Part shown: positions 24,283 through 32,947 of the stretch, piece by piece
Layout of the letters: each line of letters opens with the position of its first letter
Position numbering within the stretch: position 1 is the first letter of the stretch
Made by a program: the position numbers and the translations under genes
The notes under the pieces: model-generated
Databases searched by the model: none
What the model was told of the DNA's origin: nothing
The model's input: only the letters and a program-made list of their open reading frames with translations
DNA from: Granulicella arctica
GTDB lineage: Bacteria > Acidobacteriota > Terriglobia > Terriglobales > Acidobacteriaceae
Assembly: GCF_025685605.1 (NCBI RefSeq)
Contig: NZ_JAGTUT010000001.1
Span: 1,612,001 to 1,676,000 of the forward strand
Length of the DNA: 64,000 nt
Direction of reading: 5' to 3'

Positions 24283-25689
24283 TCAGTACCCGGCATCACC
24301 AATCTTCTTACTCGTCACCGCGCCATACTTCGGAGCCAAAGCACCAATCTCACTAGCCTTCCCAATAATCACCATCACATAGTTATCCGCAGGAAAATCC
24401 GCATCGATCACATGGTTCGCCTCAACCAGACTCGTCCCCTGCTCTGCCGCCAACTCCGCGTTGAAGTCCTTCCGGCTCAGCCCCTCAACCGACAGCAGTG
24501 CCAACTCATGCGCAAGCGAAGGCGTCGTCTCTAGCGAAGGCGGAAACGTCCCGCGCAGATAGTTCTTCGAAGAGGTCAGATCCTCCTCCTTGAACGGGTG
24601 TGCATGCAGCCGCGCCAAAACCTCAAAGCTCTTGTCGATCGCCGGTCCCGTCGTCGCATTCTTCGTAAACGTCGTCATCCGAAACGCACCCGGAGCCTTC
24701 AGCAACTGGAAGCTCGAATTAGCCCCATAGCTGTACCCCGACTTGATCCGCAACTCATCGTTGAACATCGACGTAAACCGGCCACCAAACAGCGTATTCA
24801 CTACCTCCACCGGAGCACGGTCCGGCGAGTTATCCGCCAACCCTACATTGCCAATCGAGAAGTACGTCTGCGTCGCATCCGGTTTGTCGATCAGCACTAC
24901 CCGCTTCCCCGTCATCGGCTTCATCGCCGGCACCACCACAGGAGCAGGAGCCGCACCCTTCCATTCCCCAAACAGCGCCTTGACCTTCCCCTCCATCGCC
25001 GCGCCGTCAAAGTCTCCGGCAATGGCAAGCACCGCGTTCCCCGGCGTAAAGTTCTTCGCGTAACTCGCCGCCACATCCGCCCGCGTAATCGTCCCGACGC
25101 TCACCTCATCGCCACCCGCAGGCCGTCCGTACGGATGCGCACCGTACAGCGCCTTCATAAAGTAAGCTCCCAGCACCGCCTGCGGATTATCCTTCGCACT
25201 CCGTAATCCATCCTGCCGCTGCGCCACCAGCTTCTTCACCTCGTCCTCAGGAAACGACGGATGCAGCACCACCTCTGCCAGCAGCCCCATGGCTGCGTCC
25301 GTATCCTTCTTCAAAAAATCAACCGAAGCACTCGTATAGTCCAGCGTTGTCCGCGCCGAGTACACCAGCCCAATGAAGTCCATATCTGCCGACACCTGCT
25401 CTGCCGAACGCGTCGCAGTACCCTTCCGCAACAGGTCCGCCGTCACCGCCCCAAGCCCTTCCTTCCCCATCGGGTCCGCAACCGAGCCCGACCGCAGCAT
25501 CAACTCCGCACTCACCAGCGGCAGTTCATGCTTCTCAAGCAGCAGCACCGTTAGCCCATTCGGTAGCTTCACCTGCTTCGCCTCAGGCAGCTGGTACACC
25601 GCAAACGTCTTTTCCGCAGGAGGTAACTGCGCCACAGCAATCGCACCCATCCCAACCACTGCCAAGAGTCCAACTGTAAACCGCATCAT
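24283..25689 (-). CDS. M16-family peptidase homologue without the zinc motif
   Basis: A 468-residue exported protein (signal peptide FTVGLLAVVGMGAIAVAQ) with the two-lobed M16 fold. The position where active members carry HxxEH reads KEGLGAVTADLLRKGT, so the zinc ligands are absent and the subunit should be inactive. The family's R/Y region is present in the C-terminal half (TLFGGRFTSMFNDELRIKSGYSYG), which supports an M16 partner role. It overlaps the preceding M16 gene by 4 bases (ATGA). The two probably form the active/inactive heterodimer known for split bacterial M16 peptidases. Confidence 0.88.
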   Translation of the reverse strand: MMRFTVGLLAVVGMGAIAVAQLPPAEKTFAVYQLPEAKQVKLPNGLTVLLLEKHELPLVSAELMLRSGSVADPMGKEGLGAVTADLLRKGTATRSAEQVSADMDFIGLVYSARTTLDYTSASVDFLKKDTDAAMGLLAEVVLHPSFPEDEVKKLVAQRQDGLRSAKDNPQAVLGAYFMKALYGAHPYGRPAGGDEVSVGTITRADVAASYAKNFTPGNAVLAIAGDFDGAAMEGKVKALFGEWKGAAPAPVVVPAMKPMTGKRVVLIDKPDATQTYFSIGNVGLADNSPDRAPVEVVNTLFGGRFTSMFNDELRIKSGYSYGANSSFQLLKAPGAFRMTTFTKNATTGPAIDKSFEVLARLHAHPFKEEDLTSSKNYLRGTFPPSLETTPSLAHELALLSVEGLSRKDFNAELAAEQGTSLVEANHVIDADFPADNYVMVIIGKASEIGALAPKYGAVTSKKIGDAGY

Positions 25690-27041
25690 TTCGCCTCTCC
25701 CGCCGGTGCGACCACCGCAGCCTGCGCCGTAGGCACAAGGACCGCTACCGTACGGTTCGTCTTCACCAGGTACTTCTTCATCACGCGCTGCACATCCGCC
25801 GCCGTAACCTTCGCGTACTCCTGCTCCACCCCATCCAGCTTGTGATAATCGCCGAACAGCACCTCGTAGTTCCCGATCTGCCCTGCCCGCCCGCTGATCG
25901 AGCGCAGCCCACGATAGTGCGCCGCGATCGCCTGGTTCTTCGCCTTCTGCAACTCCTTGTCGCCCGGCCCCTCAGCCGCCAGCTTGTCGATCTCCACGTC
26001 CATCGCCTCTTCCACCGTCTCCGCGGTCACACCCTGCCGGGGCTGCGCCGTAAAGTGGAACAGCGTCGGGTCGAACGTAGCCGACATATACGTATTCACC
26101 GACACCGCAAGCTGCTGCTTGTCCACAAGCGACGTATACAGCCGCGAGCTCTGCCCGGTCGTCATCAGGTTGTCGATTAGCTGAAACACATAGTAGTCAG
26201 GCGACTTTGCGTCCACCGCGTGGTACCCAATCTCCAGCAGCGGCAGCTGCGCAAACTTGTCCACCGACACCCGCCGCTCCCCGATCTGCGCCGGCTCCTT
26301 CGTCCGCACCGGAGGCGGTGGCGTATGCGCCGGAATCGTCTCCATATACTTCTCTGCCAGCCGAAACACATCCGCCGCCTTCACCGCGCCCACCACCACC
26401 ATCGTCGCGTTCGAAGGCGAATAACCCATCGCGAAGTAGGCCTTCAAATCGTCCATCGTCCACGCTTCAATATCCGTCGGCCAGCCCACCACCGGCCAGT
26501 GATACGGAGATGCCGTAAACGCCGCCGCCTCCATCTGCTCATTCAACAAGCCAGGATTGCTGTTATCCACCCGCAGCCGCCGCTCCGAGTACACCACCTG
26601 CCGCTCACTTGCGATCACCTTCGGATCGAAAGCCAGGTTCTCCACCCGGTCCGCCTCAAGGTCGAAGATCGTCTCGAGCGCCGGTGCCGGAAACCAGTCC
26701 TGGTACACCGTCAAATCGTTCGACGTGTACGCATTATTCTCCCCACCCGCCAACGCCATCTTCGTGTCGAACTCGCCATGCCCATACTTCTTCGCACCGT
26801 TGAACATCATGTGCTCAAAGAAGTGTGAGATCCCCGTAATCCCTTCATGCTCATTTCGCGACCCCACGCGAAAGAACGTATACATCGCCACATTTGGAAT
26901 CGTCTGGTCTTCCTGAACCAGCACCTTCATCCCATTCTTGAGCGTATGTTCCTGCACGGCAAAGCTCTGCCCGGCAAGAGGAAGACACAACGCAGACGAC
27001 AACAGGCAGAAGAGCGCAGGGCGAAACCGATATCGATTCAT
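25686..27041 (-). CDS. M16-family zinc peptidase, catalytic partner
   Basis: A 451-residue exported peptidase. The inverted zinc motif is intact at His73-x-x-Glu76-His77 (SHFFEHMMFNG), with the downstream glutamate in the LEADRVENLAF segment. A signal peptide is visible (LFCLLSSALCLPLAGQ). The frame can start at TTG 27050, but ATG 27041 gives a normal signal peptide. The downstream inactive M16 subunit overlaps its stop codon, so the two are made together. Such pairs degrade peptides in the periplasm. Confidence 0.9.
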   Translation of the reverse strand: MNRYRFRPALFCLLSSALCLPLAGQSFAVQEHTLKNGMKVLVQEDQTIPNVAMYTFFRVGSRNEHEGITGISHFFEHMMFNGAKKYGHGEFDTKMALAGGENNAYTSNDLTVYQDWFPAPALETIFDLEADRVENLAFDPKVIASERQVVYSERRLRVDNSNPGLLNEQMEAAAFTASPYHWPVVGWPTDIEAWTMDDLKAYFAMGYSPSNATMVVVGAVKAADVFRLAEKYMETIPAHTPPPPVRTKEPAQIGERRVSVDKFAQLPLLEIGYHAVDAKSPDYYVFQLIDNLMTTGQSSRLYTSLVDKQQLAVSVNTYMSATFDPTLFHFTAQPRQGVTAETVEEAMDVEIDKLAAEGPGDKELQKAKNQAIAAHYRGLRSISGRAGQIGNYEVLFGDYHKLDGVEQEYAKVTAADVQRVMKKYLVKTNRTVAVLVPTAQAAVVAPAGEAK

Positions 27042-27116
27042 GGTGTGCAACCAAGATAGCCCAAACCCGCCACCGCCACCACTGTAAGTTGCAGCGCGTC
27101 TTCACCATCTATAAAA

Positions 27117-27155
27117 ACTGTCATCCTGAGCGAAGTCGAAGGACCTGCCGTCGCC
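27117..27155. repeat. Dispersed intergenic repeat copy
   Basis: A near-identical copy of the 22132-22170 unit (ACTGTCATCCTGAGCGAAGT..., differing at only a few bases near its end). It lies between the M16 gene start and the end of the cysteine synthase gene. Confidence 0.7.
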
Positions 27156-28207
27156 TATTTGTCCCCCAACCAACTCCCCGGCGTAGACCGCGAGATTCCC
27201 ACCTCCTCCTCATTCATCTCAGCCCCCACCTCCGCAAACAGCGGCGTGCTCATATACCGCTCGCCCGTATCTGGCAGCATGCACAGCACCGTCGACCCTT
27301 CCGGCGCCACCTCACACACCTTCATCGCCGCCGCAAACGTAGCCCCAGACGTGATCCCCACGAAGATTCCCTCCTTGCGCGCCAGCTCCCGGCTCCACCG
27401 CATCGCATCCGTATTCGGCACCAGCAGCACCTCGCTCACCACGCCCGTATCCACCGCATCCCCCACAAGCTTCGCAATAAAATCCGGGCTCCATCCCTGC
27501 TGCGGATGAGGATGCCACGCCGGATGGCTCGCCGCCGCCGACCCATCTGCATTCCGATCCTGCGCCAGCCCACTCGTCAGCATCGGCGCATCCTCCGGCT
27601 CGCACACCACGATCTTCGTCTCCGGACGTTCCTTCGCCAGCACCGGCGCCACGCCCTTCAGCGTTCCACCCGTCCCAAAGCCAGTCACAAAATAGTCCAG
27701 CCGCTCGCCCGCGAAGTCGTCCACAATCTCCCGCGCCGTCGTCCGCGAATGCACCTCCGCATTTGCCTCATTCGTAAACTGCTGTGGCCAGAACCAGCCA
27801 TGCGCCTCCGCCAGTTCGACGGCCTTCGCCACCATTCCAAGCCCCCGACCGGCCGCAGGCGTCAGCACCACCTTCGCCCCAAGAAACCGCATCAGCTTCC
27901 GCCGCTCGACGCTGAACGTCTCCGCCATCACCACCACCAGCGGATAGCCCTTCTGCGCGCACACCATAGCCAGCCCGATCCCCGTGTTGCCGCTCGTAGC
28001 CTCAACCACCGTCTGTCCCGGCTTCAGCCGCCCCGTGCGCTCAGCGTCTTCAATTACGCCCAGCGCCAGCCGATCCTTCACCGACCCCAGCGGATTGAAC
28101 GCCTCCACCTTTACATAAAGGTTCACTCCCGCAGGAGCAAGCGTGTTGATCCGAACCACTGGCGTATTCCCAACCGTCTCAAGAATATTGGCGTAAAGTT
28201 TTCCCAC
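27155..28207 (-). CDS. cysK: Cysteine synthase (PLP-dependent)
   Basis: A 350-residue O-acetylserine sulfhydrylase-type enzyme that makes cysteine from O-acetylserine and sulfide. It opens with ANILETVGNTPVVRIN, carries the PLP lysine in NPLGSVKDRLA, the substrate loop EATSGNTGIGLAM, and the phosphate-binding GFGTGGTLKG. An insert near residue 230-265 (DGSAAASHPAWHPHPQQGW) makes it longer than usual. The frame is open upstream to 28438, but that would overlap the divergent gene. GTG 28207 has GGAG 6 bases ahead and begins just before the conserved N-terminus. Confidence 0.9.
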   Translation of the reverse strand: MGKLYANILETVGNTPVVRINTLAPAGVNLYVKVEAFNPLGSVKDRLALGVIEDAERTGRLKPGQTVVEATSGNTGIGLAMVCAQKGYPLVVVMAETFSVERRKLMRFLGAKVVLTPAAGRGLGMVAKAVELAEAHGWFWPQQFTNEANAEVHSRTTAREIVDDFAGERLDYFVTGFGTGGTLKGVAPVLAKERPETKIVVCEPEDAPMLTSGLAQDRNADGSAAASHPAWHPHPQQGWSPDFIAKLVGDAVDTGVVSEVLLVPNTDAMRWSRELARKEGIFVGITSGATFAAAMKVCEVAPEGSTVLCMLPDTGERYMSTPLFAEVGAEMNEEEVGISRSTPGSWLGDK

Positions 28208-28328
28208 AATTCGCTCCTGGGCCGCACCTGGCGACCGGCTTTGATCCGCAACGATCCAGCCCTCCAACGATATCCCACCAAGGACATCGCGCTTTCCAAA
28301 ACTCTTATTCTGAGCGATCCTGACCATC

Positions 28329-29579
28329 ATGCCCCTGCACCCCGTCAGAAATCTTCTGCTGCTCTTCACCGGCTGCATCGCCGCGGGGCTGCCACACGCA
28401 GCATCAGGCCAGCAGACACCCCTCATCACCCTGCTCAACCAGAACCGCTACAGCCTCACTGTCCATGACAACAGCCTCACCGGTCCCGCCGCGCCCTTCC
28501 TCAACCATCTCCTCGCGAAAGCCCAGTTCGTTGCCATCGGAGAAGATCACGGCACCCGCGAAGTCCCGCAATTTGTCGCCGCAACCTGCCGCATCATGGC
28601 CTCCCAGGGTCTGGACGCCATGGCCATCGAAGCCGGCCCGCTAGCCGCCAGGAAACTCCAGCAATGGACAGCCGACAATCAAGGCCCGTCCAGCCTCGCC
28701 GCCTTCCAGCAGACCTACCCCAACTCCATCGCCATCTTCAACTGGCGGCAGGAGTTCGATCTGCTCACCCAATGTCAGCAGTACAACGTCCCAAATCACC
28801 TTATCCTATGGGGCCTCGATCAGGAGTATCTCGGTTCGCCACCGTTCATCCTCCAACAGATTCTAGACACCCACCCCAACCCACAAACCAACGCGCTCGC
28901 TACCCACCTGCTCGCCCAATGCTCTGCAGACCGGCAGAAAAGTCTCGCCACCCATGACTGGAAGGACGCCTGCATCTTCCAACTTGCGGACAACGCTCTA
29001 GCCTCACTCGCCCACACCAGCAGCCCCCTCGCCCGGCAGCTTGCCGACGCCCTCCTCAGGACACATCACATCTACACCACTCACGAGAGCGGTCCCCACT
29101 ACGACGCCAATCGGGAACGCTCTCTGCTGATGAAGACGAATTTCGTGGCCGACTATCAACAACTCGCGAAGACGACCAGCCATCCTCCGCGCGTTCTCCT
29201 GAAGTTCGGCGGCAACCATCTCTACAAGGGCGTCAACCAGACCAATCTTATCGACCTCGGCAACTTCCTCACCGAGTTCGCCGACGGTCTTGGGAGCCAA
29301 TCCCTTCACATTCTCGTCGTCGGACTTCATGGAGAGAACGAGCAGTCCTTCGGCCCCGGCCAGCCCGACCACGCGGTCCCCAAAGACATTCCAGACGGCT
29401 TTATGGCACTTCTCAGCGCACAAGCTCTACCCGGTTCATGGACCGTCTTCGATCTCCATCCTCTGCGCAGTCGCTTCGCCGATCTCGGCCCGGTCGACCG
29501 CGAGCTCGAGCGCCTCATTTTCGGCTACGACGTTCTCATCCTTATCCCCACCATCACCCCGGAAACACCTATTCATTAA
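28329..29579 (+). CDS. Exported protein, erythromycin esterase / ChaN-like
   Basis: A 416-residue protein with a signal peptide (LLLLFTGCIAAGLPHAASG). The motif FVAIGEDHGTREVPQF near residue 68 and the later KFGGNHLYKG resemble the erythromycin-esterase / ChaN-like superfamily, where a Glu-Asp-His set forms the active site. The substrate is unknown, and resistance should not be assumed. The gene starts 121 bases from the divergent cysteine synthase start. Confidence 0.65.
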   Translation: MPLHPVRNLLLLFTGCIAAGLPHAASGQQTPLITLLNQNRYSLTVHDNSLTGPAAPFLNHLLAKAQFVAIGEDHGTREVPQFVAATCRIMASQGLDAMAIEAGPLAARKLQQWTADNQGPSSLAAFQQTYPNSIAIFNWRQEFDLLTQCQQYNVPNHLILWGLDQEYLGSPPFILQQILDTHPNPQTNALATHLLAQCSADRQKSLATHDWKDACIFQLADNALASLAHTSSPLARQLADALLRTHHIYTTHESGPHYDANRERSLLMKTNFVADYQQLAKTTSHPPRVLLKFGGNHLYKGVNQTNLIDLGNFLTEFADGLGSQSLHILVVGLHGENEQSFGPGQPDHAVPKDIPDGFMALLSAQALPGSWTVFDLHPLRSRFADLGPVDRELERLIFGYDVLILIPTITPETPIH

Positions 29580-29614
29580 CAAACAGCCGCCACGCCCCAT
29601 ACAATCGCCACAGC

Positions 29615-30319
29615 ATGAGCAAAACAAGCACCGCAGTCAACGCAATCAAAGCCTTCGGCACCGACTCCGGCGACCCGAAGAATACCCACACCGAACCCCG
29701 CTGGCCCGCCGTGCTCGCGCTCTTCTCGATCGCCGGCCTGCGCTTCGCCCTGCCGGACTCCCTCGCCATCGGTCCCTCCTGGCTCCTCATCGTCATCGTC
29801 GGCATCCTGCTCATCCCCACCACCTGGGCTCGCCTCCGCGGCAGCGATCTCCTCAGCCAGACCCTCGGCTACATCCTCACCTCCATCGTCACGCTCGATA
29901 TGGTCTGGTCGCTCACCCTGCTTCTTCGCGCACTCCCTGCCCACACCGAGTCACCGCAGGAACTCCTTCGCTCCGCCGCCGCCCTCTGGATCGCCAACAT
30001 CCTCGTCTTCGCCTCCTGGTACTGGCGACTCGACGCCGGTGGCCCCCGCGCCCGCGAACTTCGCGGCGTTCATACCGACGGCGCCTTCCTCTTTCCCCAG
30101 ATGACCCTCGACAACGAGGCCAAGCGTGAGATGGGCGAGCAGTGCTGGTCCCCCGGCTTCGTCGACTACCTCTTCCTCGCCTTCAACACCAGCACCGCCT
30201 TCTCCCCCACCGACTGCCCCGTCCTCTCCCGCTGGGCCAAACTCCTCATGATGGTCCAGGCCCTCATCTCCTTCACCACCGTAGCCCTCCTCGCCGCCCG
30301 AGCCGTCAACATCCTCTAA
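29615..30319 (+). CDS. Membrane protein of unknown function
   Basis: A 234-residue protein with about five membrane helices. The C-terminal part (DYLFLAFNTSTAFSPTDCPVL ... SFTTVALLAARAVNIL) resembles the last segment of DUF1345-type or channel-like membrane proteins. A soluble loop (about 145-185) lies before it. ATG 29615 follows the preceding stop by 35 bases, so it may share that transcript. Confidence 0.7.
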   Translation: MSKTSTAVNAIKAFGTDSGDPKNTHTEPRWPAVLALFSIAGLRFALPDSLAIGPSWLLIVIVGILLIPTTWARLRGSDLLSQTLGYILTSIVTLDMVWSLTLLLRALPAHTESPQELLRSAAALWIANILVFASWYWRLDAGGPRARELRGVHTDGAFLFPQMTLDNEAKREMGEQCWSPGFVDYLFLAFNTSTAFSPTDCPVLSRWAKLLMMVQALISFTTVALLAARAVNIL

Positions 30320-30354
30320 ACCCCGCAACAATCTGCTTCGCACCTGCCCTCCTA

Positions 30355-30385
30355 CTTGTCATACCCAAAGGACCTGCGTCTGCCT
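30355..30385. repeat. Dispersed intergenic repeat copy (degenerate)
   Basis: Reads CTTGTCATACCCAAAGGACC and continues TGCGTCTGCCT, a degenerate relative of the copies at 22132 and 27117. Confidence 0.5.
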
Positions 30386-30565
30386 AAGCGCATCCGGTAG
30401 GAGCGCCCACCATCACCCAATCGCACTCCGGTGGGAACGCAGGGTTTTAGCCCTGCGAATACCTCCGCAACAGATGGGCTTTAGCTTTGGGCCTTCCCTT
30501 CCCAACCCAAAAACTGTCATCCTGCCCCCCCGTTTCTTCTATTCACTCAGAAGCAAACCCATTGC

Positions 30566-30594
30566 ACAGGTTTGGGCCGCGGCCCAAACCCTGT
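30566..30594. repeat. Long perfect hairpin in the convergent gap
   Basis: ACAGGTTTGGGCC pairs with GGCCCAAACC-CTGT (one bulged base) across a 2-base loop. It is long and stable but has no T run. It may be a REP-like palindrome. Confidence 0.5.
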
Positions 30595-30733
30595 CAAGCC
30601 CCACAAAGGTAACAAACCAGCACAATCGCCAATAGAGACGCGCTAATAGAGTTAGTGAAAGTTGGCCGACTAGTTCCACTCAGCTCGGTACACTATTATC
30701 AGGACGCAAGCCAACCAGTAGCAGCCTTCAACC

Positions 30734-30853
30734 TAGGGCCGGCACCAGCCCTAAGCACGTGGAATGTGGACTTTGCGGTTAAGCTCTTTCGTTTGAAGAC
30801 TTTGGATAGACACGGCGACTCAAGCTGTTGATTCAACAGCCTTGAAAGTCCAC
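30734..30853. ncRNA. Candidate structured non-coding RNA
   Basis: Nested stems are visible: TAGGGC/GCCCTA (30734-30739 with 30748-30753), an outer GTGGACTTT/AAAGTCCAC (30766-30774 with 30845-30853), and inside it GCTGTTG/CAACAGC (30824-30830 with 30834-30840). TACACTATTAT near 30690 could be a promoter element on the plus strand. The outer stem closing about 90 bases resembles a folded RNA such as a 6S-type or other regulator, but I cannot assign a class or the strand. Confidence 0.3.
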
Positions 30854-30881
30854 AGGCAAAACGAAAACTGTAGGACTTCCA

Positions 30882-31484
30882 TCACTGCACCGTAATCAGC
30901 ACAGGATTCGATTGAACCACTGCGTACTCTTTTCCCTGCAGCGCCTGCTCGGCACTTGGCTCAAAGCTGCGCCACGCCGCCGTCACGATGTATTGACCCG
31001 GATGATCGAATTTCAGGTCGGTATCCGCCGTACTCAGGTCGACGCTTCGCAACTGGCCTCGTGGCAGTTCCAGTGCATTGTCCCGCAGCGGATCGTCCTT
31101 CGAGCACGAGAAGATCACATCAGCCGAGGCCGTGTCGCCGCTCGCCTCATCCTCAACGGCAATCGAGAAACCCTGACAGGTCATCGCCGAGATCGGCGCG
31201 GTCGCGTAAAAGTTTTCGTAGACAAGATGCACCTTCAAAGGCTCTCCGGCATGCAGTTCCGTCTTCTGCGGACGCACCGCCAAGCCGAGTCCATTCACCA
31301 TACGCGCTCGCACCATTAGAGGGTCCGTCATACCGGCAAAGCGAACCGTCTCCAACTGAGCCAGCGCAAGCTCACCCTTGCGCTTTTCCCGATACTTCCG
31401 GGCGGCCCGCTCCACAACGGTCTCGCGACGGCAACCAGATGCCGTCAAAAGCAGCAGCACCGAGATCACAGCGGCCCACCGCAT
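30882..31484 (-). CDS. Lipoprotein of unknown function
   Basis: A 200-residue protein with a lipobox (LTASGC, acylated Cys at about residue 18). The mature part looks like a single beta-rich domain (PLKVHLVYENFYATAP, DHPGQYIVTAAWRSF). It ends just before gatA begins its tail on the same strand, with gatA ending 5 bases upstream, so it may be the last gene of the gatCA operon. Confidence 0.7.
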   Translation of the reverse strand: MRWAAVISVLLLLTASGCRRETVVERAARKYREKRKGELALAQLETVRFAGMTDPLMVRARMVNGLGLAVRPQKTELHAGEPLKVHLVYENFYATAPISAMTCQGFSIAVEDEASGDTASADVIFSCSKDDPLRDNALELPRGQLRSVDLSTADTDLKFDHPGQYIVTAAWRSFEPSAEQALQGKEYAVVQSNPVLITVQ

Positions 31485-31489
31485 CAGAA

Positions 31490-32947
31490 TCAGCGGCCCT
31501 TCGCCGCAGCCTGCTGCGTCTCGACCGCCAACGCGACCCGCAGCATCGTCGCCTCATCGAAGTGCCGGCCCATGATCTGCACCCCGATCGGCAGCCCATC
31601 CTTCGTCTCACCGCACGGAACAGAGACGCCGCAGATGCCTGCAAGACTCGCCGCAACCGAGTAGATGTCGGCCAGGTACATTGCCATCGGATCGTCCGTC
31701 TTTTCACCCAGCTTGAACGCAGGTGTTGGTGTCATCGGCCCGATGATCACGTCCACCTGCTCGAAAGCCGTCAGAAAGTCCCGCGTAAGCAGCGTCCGCA
31801 CCTGCTGTGCCTTCTTGTAGTACGCGTCGTAGTAACCAGCGCTCAGCGCATACGTTCCAAGCAGGATTCGACGCTTCACCTCGGACCCAAAGCCCTCGTC
31901 GCGCGTCTTCTTGAACATCGCTGAAAGCGTAGTCGCCTCGGTAGCCCGCAGCCCGAATCGAACCCCATCAAACCGGGAGAGATTCGACGACGCTTCAGCC
32001 GTAGCGATAACGTAATACGTTGGAATCGCATATTTCGTATGCGGCAGACTCACCGGGGTCATCACGCAACCGGCAGCCTTCAAACCGTCGAGAGTCGCTT
32101 CAATCGCCGCTCGGATCTCAGGATCGAGGCCTTCGCCAAAATACTCTGCTGGAATGCCAACACGAAGTCCGTCAACCGGCTTCTCGAGCGCCTTCACATA
32201 ATCATCGACCGGTCGCTCAGACGACGTCGCATCCAGAGGATCAGCTCCGGCAAGCACGCCAAGCACCGTCGCCGCGTCCTTCACGGTGTGCGTGAATGGC
32301 CCAACCCGATCGAGCGAGGAGGCAAACGCGATCAGCCCAAAACGGCTCACACGCCCATACGTCGGCAAAACGCCGACGACGCCGCAGAACGCCGCAGGCT
32401 GCCGAATCGATCCACCAGTGTCCGTGCCCAGCGAAGCGACTGCAAAGCCCGCTGCAACAGCTGCAGCCGAGCCGCCACTCGATCCACCCGGAACCCGATC
32501 GAGCGCCCGTGGATTCTTCACGGGCCCATAGGCTGAGTTCTCGTTTGAGGAGCCCATCGCGAACTCATCGCAGTTCAGCTTGCCCAGCAGCACCGCTCCA
32601 GCCGCCTCCAGCTTTGCGACGGCAGTAGCGTCATAGGGCGGTCGATACCCTTTGAGGATCAGCGAACCGGCAGTTGCCGGCGAACCACGCATCGCCAGAA
32701 CATCCTTGATACCTACCGGTACACCGGCTAAAGCCGGCAACTCGTCACCACGGGCCACCATGCCGTCGATCTTTGCAGCCTGTGCCATCGCCCGCTGCTG
32801 GCTGAGCGCGAGAAAGCTGTTGATCTCGCCATCGCGAGACGCAATCTGGCCGTAGTGCTGTTCCGCCAAACTGGTCGCGGTCGTACGGCCTTCACGCACC
32901 CCCGACCGGATTCCATCAATCGTCAGGTCCAACTGCATCTCTGCCAT
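31490..32947 (-). CDS. gatA: Glutamyl-tRNA(Gln)/aspartyl-tRNA(Asn) amidotransferase subunit A
   Basis: A 485-residue amidase-signature protein. It releases ammonia from glutamine for the amidation of misacylated tRNA. The catalytic set Lys81 (GIKDVL), cis-Ser156 (GGSSGG) and Ser180 (DTGGSIR) is intact. The TGA of gatC overlaps the ATG (TGATG). A GTG one codon earlier is also possible. gatC lies directly upstream; gatB is not in the window. Confidence 0.96.
   Translation of the reverse strand: MAEMQLDLTIDGIRSGVREGRTTATSLAEQHYGQIASRDGEINSFLALSQQRAMAQAAKIDGMVARGDELPALAGVPVGIKDVLAMRGSPATAGSLILKGYRPPYDATAVAKLEAAGAVLLGKLNCDEFAMGSSNENSAYGPVKNPRALDRVPGGSSGGSAAAVAAGFAVASLGTDTGGSIRQPAAFCGVVGVLPTYGRVSRFGLIAFASSLDRVGPFTHTVKDAATVLGVLAGADPLDATSSERPVDDYVKALEKPVDGLRVGIPAEYFGEGLDPEIRAAIEATLDGLKAAGCVMTPVSLPHTKYAIPTYYVIATAEASSNLSRFDGVRFGLRATEATTLSAMFKKTRDEGFGSEVKRRILLGTYALSAGYYDAYYKKAQQVRTLLTRDFLTAFEQVDVIIGPMTPTPAFKLGEKTDDPMAMYLADIYSVAASLAGICGVSVPCGETKDGLPIGVQIMGRHFDEATMLRVALAVETQQAAAKGR

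Larger units (their letters stand above)
30320..30881. other. Convergent intergenic region with repeats and hairpins
   Basis: A 562-bp gap without a convincing gene. It contains a short dispersed repeat copy (30355-30385), a GCAGGG-TTTTAG-CCCTGC hairpin (30439-30456), a large hairpin (30566-30594), a partial repeat ACTGTCATCCTG (about 30513-30524) and a structured element (30734-30853). No ORF here has a credible start or composition. Confidence 0.5.

Noticed and set aside
27089..28468. A 459-codon plus-strand frame
   Set aside because: It is antisense to the cysteine synthase gene, with an Arg/His/Pro-rich product and no recognisable motif.
28329..29579. Call of the exported protein as a macrolide resistance gene
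   Set aside because: The similarity to erythromycin esterases is only at the motif level, with a signal peptide and no resistance context. It is given as a family-level call only.
22132..30530. Possible CRISPR array from repeated intergenic units
   Set aside because: The copies are far apart and degenerate, spacing is not regular, no spacer set exists, and no cas gene is in the window.
30320..30881. Small protein genes in the large convergent gap
   Set aside because: No frame combines a ribosome site, a sensible start and coding-like composition. The region is dominated by repeats and hairpins.
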